This document shows positions 61,001 through 64,000 of a stretch of 64,000 nt of DNA, one piece after another. Position 1 is the stretch's first letter. Each line of letters opens with the position of its first letter. The stretch spans positions 310,250 to 374,249 of the forward strand of contig VZSF01001213.1 of the NCBI GenBank assembly GCA_013398295.1, in the 5' to 3' direction. The stretch comes from Chionis minor. Taxonomy: Eukaryota; Chordata; Aves; Charadriiformes; Chionididae. Made by a program: the position numbers and the translations under genes. Below the pieces are notes generated by a model. The model was given only the letters and a program-made list of their open reading frames with translations. It did no database searches and was not told the DNA's origin.

Positions 61001-64000
61001 TAGCTTTTCAAGCTAATCACTAGCAAATATTTGGTAAGGAACACTTACTATTGTTTATTAATCTTCATTTGTACATACAGTGTTCATTTTTGTCATTAAG
61101 GAACAGGTAGCTCATCAAGGAGACCTGATCGCGAGTGCGAGGTGAGGAAAAGAGAATAGGGTGCCTGTGCCAAGAGAAGTGAGGACTCCAGCTAATATGG
61201 AGCTTCTTATACCCCATCTTTTGCTTTGGCCTTTGCACACTTTGTGATGTTTCAGTGGAATGAGAGATCATGGTACATTCCCAAAGCATCTTAACACAGT
61301 CCAGCCAAGTGTCAGATAAGAGAGCAACACAGCCATGAATCGCACATACTGGTGGGGAAGTATTCAGATTTTGAGTAAAAAGTATGCCAATGCCCTAAAA
61401 CTAGAGTCTAGGCTGTACTTTTTTTTTTTTCCTTCTTCTTTCTTTATTCCTGTATTTGCAGTCTATAAAAAAACTGTAATGCATTTTAGATCACAGCTGT
61501 TTACTGTACCACAATGCAGTGCTGAGTTTGGAAGAATGCATGGAAGATTTTAAAATTACATGTACCATATATTCTGTAATGAAAAAACTTGGCATTCCTG
61601 GGAGATCATCTGCCAAATCAGTTAATGACACTTTGGATGTGGAGGTTGAGCCCTTGATGGCATTTCTTCCCAGAAGATAGTATGAAAGAGACATTTAGTG
61701 TCTTTGCTGCAAACTTTCTGCTCCACTCTGCCTGGAGCAGGGACAGAGTTGGAAAGGGTGTGTCCCATATATTTAAAGTGTATAGTAAGAAGCTTCTAAA
61801 AAGATACTGACAACAAAAGGCAAACTTTAGGAAAATCTAATAACAAATGAAGATGAAGTAAAAGAATACAAGTTGCATGAACTTGGCAAAGGTAAGAGAA
61901 AATCGTTACCTGCTGGGAAGTGAAAATATAAGAAGATCATCTTTGATTCTTTGATGAAAAACCATCTTTGGTTTGTGTGGCAGCTTGGTATCATAGCTTT
62001 TTGTCACATTACTTTTTTTAGTACAAAATAAATTTTGTGAAGGGATCTGTTATATTAAAAGGCTTTGATCATGAACTGACCTGCTAGAATAGTACAAATC
62101 AGTGCTCTTTCACATTACCCTGAATTGAATAAATAGCAATCATTTCTGTTCCTTTGAAAAATTACTATTATGCCTTTATTTCAACAGTCCCCTCTCTTTG
62201 CTGTATTGCAAGCCATTTTTAGTTATTCTGATGAGTCACAGGGCTGTGCTGCCAGGAGGTTCTGTTGTATAGCCAAGGTATTATTCCACAACATTTCACT
62301 TAATTTTCTTTTTGCTAGAACTTTGCCTACAATAACTTTGGCTCACTTAGTCCTAGATTTGTCCCATCCAGCTTTCAAGCACATAACTGACACAGGAGGT
62401 TAACAGCTTCCTGAGTATGCAATAGGCACCTTCAAAAGTTAAATTCAGCTTGATTCACCACAACGCTGCCTATTCTTACTTCACTTAACGCTGAGAAACC
62501 TCAAGTGACTGCTAATACAGGCACCCCAGTTAGGTGGGATTAAGTCAGATCCTGAGGTCTTTAAATCAGTACTGAACTCGTGTTTTTAAAGATGCTGTAA
62601 CTTTCACGCAGATACCATGGCTCTGATGCAAAACTTACTGGTGAAACTGTTACACGTCGGGCAGACCTGGTGTTCAGTATGGCATCTATGACCTTTAAAT
62701 CTACGCACCCAGATGCCATGACATAAGGTATAGGACTGATGGAAACTGTCTACAGTTAGCCTGACTGCAAAAATTTTTTACTAGATGAAAAGTATATGAA
62801 AGTATATTCAGCCCTGCAATCATTAGATCATGTTGGGATATATACCAGTGGCTTGCAAAATAAAGCAAAGTTTGAACAACCAACTTCAATTTGCAATGTT
62901 CTCACAAAGCATAATTTGGAACAAGATATGCCAACATCCTTGTTTTTCTTGAGATAAATTTGGGTTGCAAAGATTTGTTCTCATTCCCTCTATAATTGCA
63001 TTTTAGCTTGGTACGGAGGATCATTTCCTGACGAAGTGACAGCTGATGTTCAACTTATAGCAGCACTCTTTGTTACTGTGTAAATGAGCTCACTATATTA
63101 CAGATGCTGAGATTGCTGCAAAAACTCTTGGTTTCCTCATCAAAGTGGTTTTTTACATACAAAATTGATGGGAACATTTTCTGAACCTTCAGTACTTCCC
63201 TCGTCCCTTCCTTTGTGCTTGTTTGTTCTTACTCAGTCCCATCATCTTCTGGCATTGTTCTTGACTAATTGTAACAGACTGATTCCTAACATGTGTTGTC
63301 AGTGGATTGTTTGCTGGCATATCTGACAATATTACCATCTACTTCAGTCTCTTATAAATTTTGGTGTTTTTATACTGTGGAAATTTAATAAACAGACTGG
63401 CAATTTAGAAAAAGGAATGTCAGCAAGATGTGTGGGATAGGACAAGGCCTACTCTACAGCCCATATTCTTCAAATGCAATTGTTTCTTTTCAAAGCAGCA
63501 CAGCTGTTCAGCAATCAAGGACTATCTGTATCCCATATGCTAAAGCCAGATGTCAATATCGCTGTGTGTGAATTTGCAATGCACTGTTCAAGAACAGTCA
63601 AACCATATTTCAGGGGAGGACATTGTCCAGGGAACTGAAGTGGGAAGAGTTTCCAGCACAGCTCCCTGCCAAAGTAGTAATAAATCCTTTCTTTAGGGAT
63701 TAGGCAAAAGCTTTGCATTACGTGGAAAACAAACTCTTCTTTCTTAACCAATAAAGCCACAAAAACACAAACTAATGTTTTAAAAAATGCTCACCTCTCT
63801 CCACTGCCTGTGAAATGCACAGAATATGAGCTGCTCAGATGAAAACATCTACTTTTTGTCAAATGAATCCCACCCTGAGCGTCTAGTCACATGTGATTAT
63901 GAAAGCACAGATTTACTATCCTCCTCCCCTACAGCACATGCTGTATCTTCCCACTCATTCCACCCCCCTCCATGAGATATGTTCATCATATGTGTCGCCC
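58019..64000. other. AT-rich non-coding stretch, no gene seen
   Basis: This is the emptiest end of the window. Open frames are short (107 codons at most, 59777-60100 minus). A pyrimidine run lies near 61421-61450. I recognised no repeat, RNA gene or splice-bounded exon. Confidence 0.5.

Overview
This window looks like a piece of a bird genome, a gene-poor and AT-rich stretch of intergenic or intronic DNA. The strongest evidence is six CR1-type LINE fragments. Each carries the 3' end typical of avian CR1, including the TTGGAAGGGACC-like block and, where preserved, a terminal ATTCTATG-type tail. There are no Alu, B1 or L1 elements and no bacterial-style gene packing. One N at 5879 marks an assembly ambiguity. 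I cannot name the species. The CR1 type at 46743-47072 reminds me of elements common outside the galliform birds, but that is only an impression.

Layout. 1-9.1 kb: two short CR1 tails (106-260, minus; 2776-2921, plus), two decayed tRNA-derived SINE heads (about 6440 and 7215-7325) and copies of an old unnamed repeat (9001-9087, possibly 7822-7870). 9.1-25.5 kb: AT-rich DNA with GC-richer patches near 10.8-11.1, 12.7-13.5 and 20.1-20.9 kb, a CATC microsatellite at 17246-17312, and one unusually long open frame on the minus strand (12691-13479) that I cannot identify. 25.5-36.6 kb: a CR1 tail at 25537-25708, a long featureless stretch, then the best preserved CR1 (35942-36565), which keeps a broken C-terminal part of ORF2. 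36.6-47.1 kb: a 25-bp tandem duplication, old amniote repeats, a GC-rich patch with two oppositely oriented SINE fragments (41590-42115), and a close pair of CR1 fragments (46324-46461 and 46743-47072). 47.1-64 kb: mostly featureless AT-rich DNA with a G-quadruplex candidate, an old repeat copy at 52370-52453, an AT-rich inverted and direct repeat at 55073-55176, and a strand-biased T/G tract near 58 kb.

I see no convincing exon of a known protein, no RNA gene, no CRISPR array and no operon. Most open frames of 60-140 codons are what chance gives in a window of this size, or are antisense readings of repeats. The sequence therefore supports a repeat history and a few regulatory-site candidates, not a set of cooperating genes. 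I did not find a clear new biological system. The observations most worth checking are the 12.7-13.5 kb open frame, the shared old repeat family, and the opposed SINE pair.
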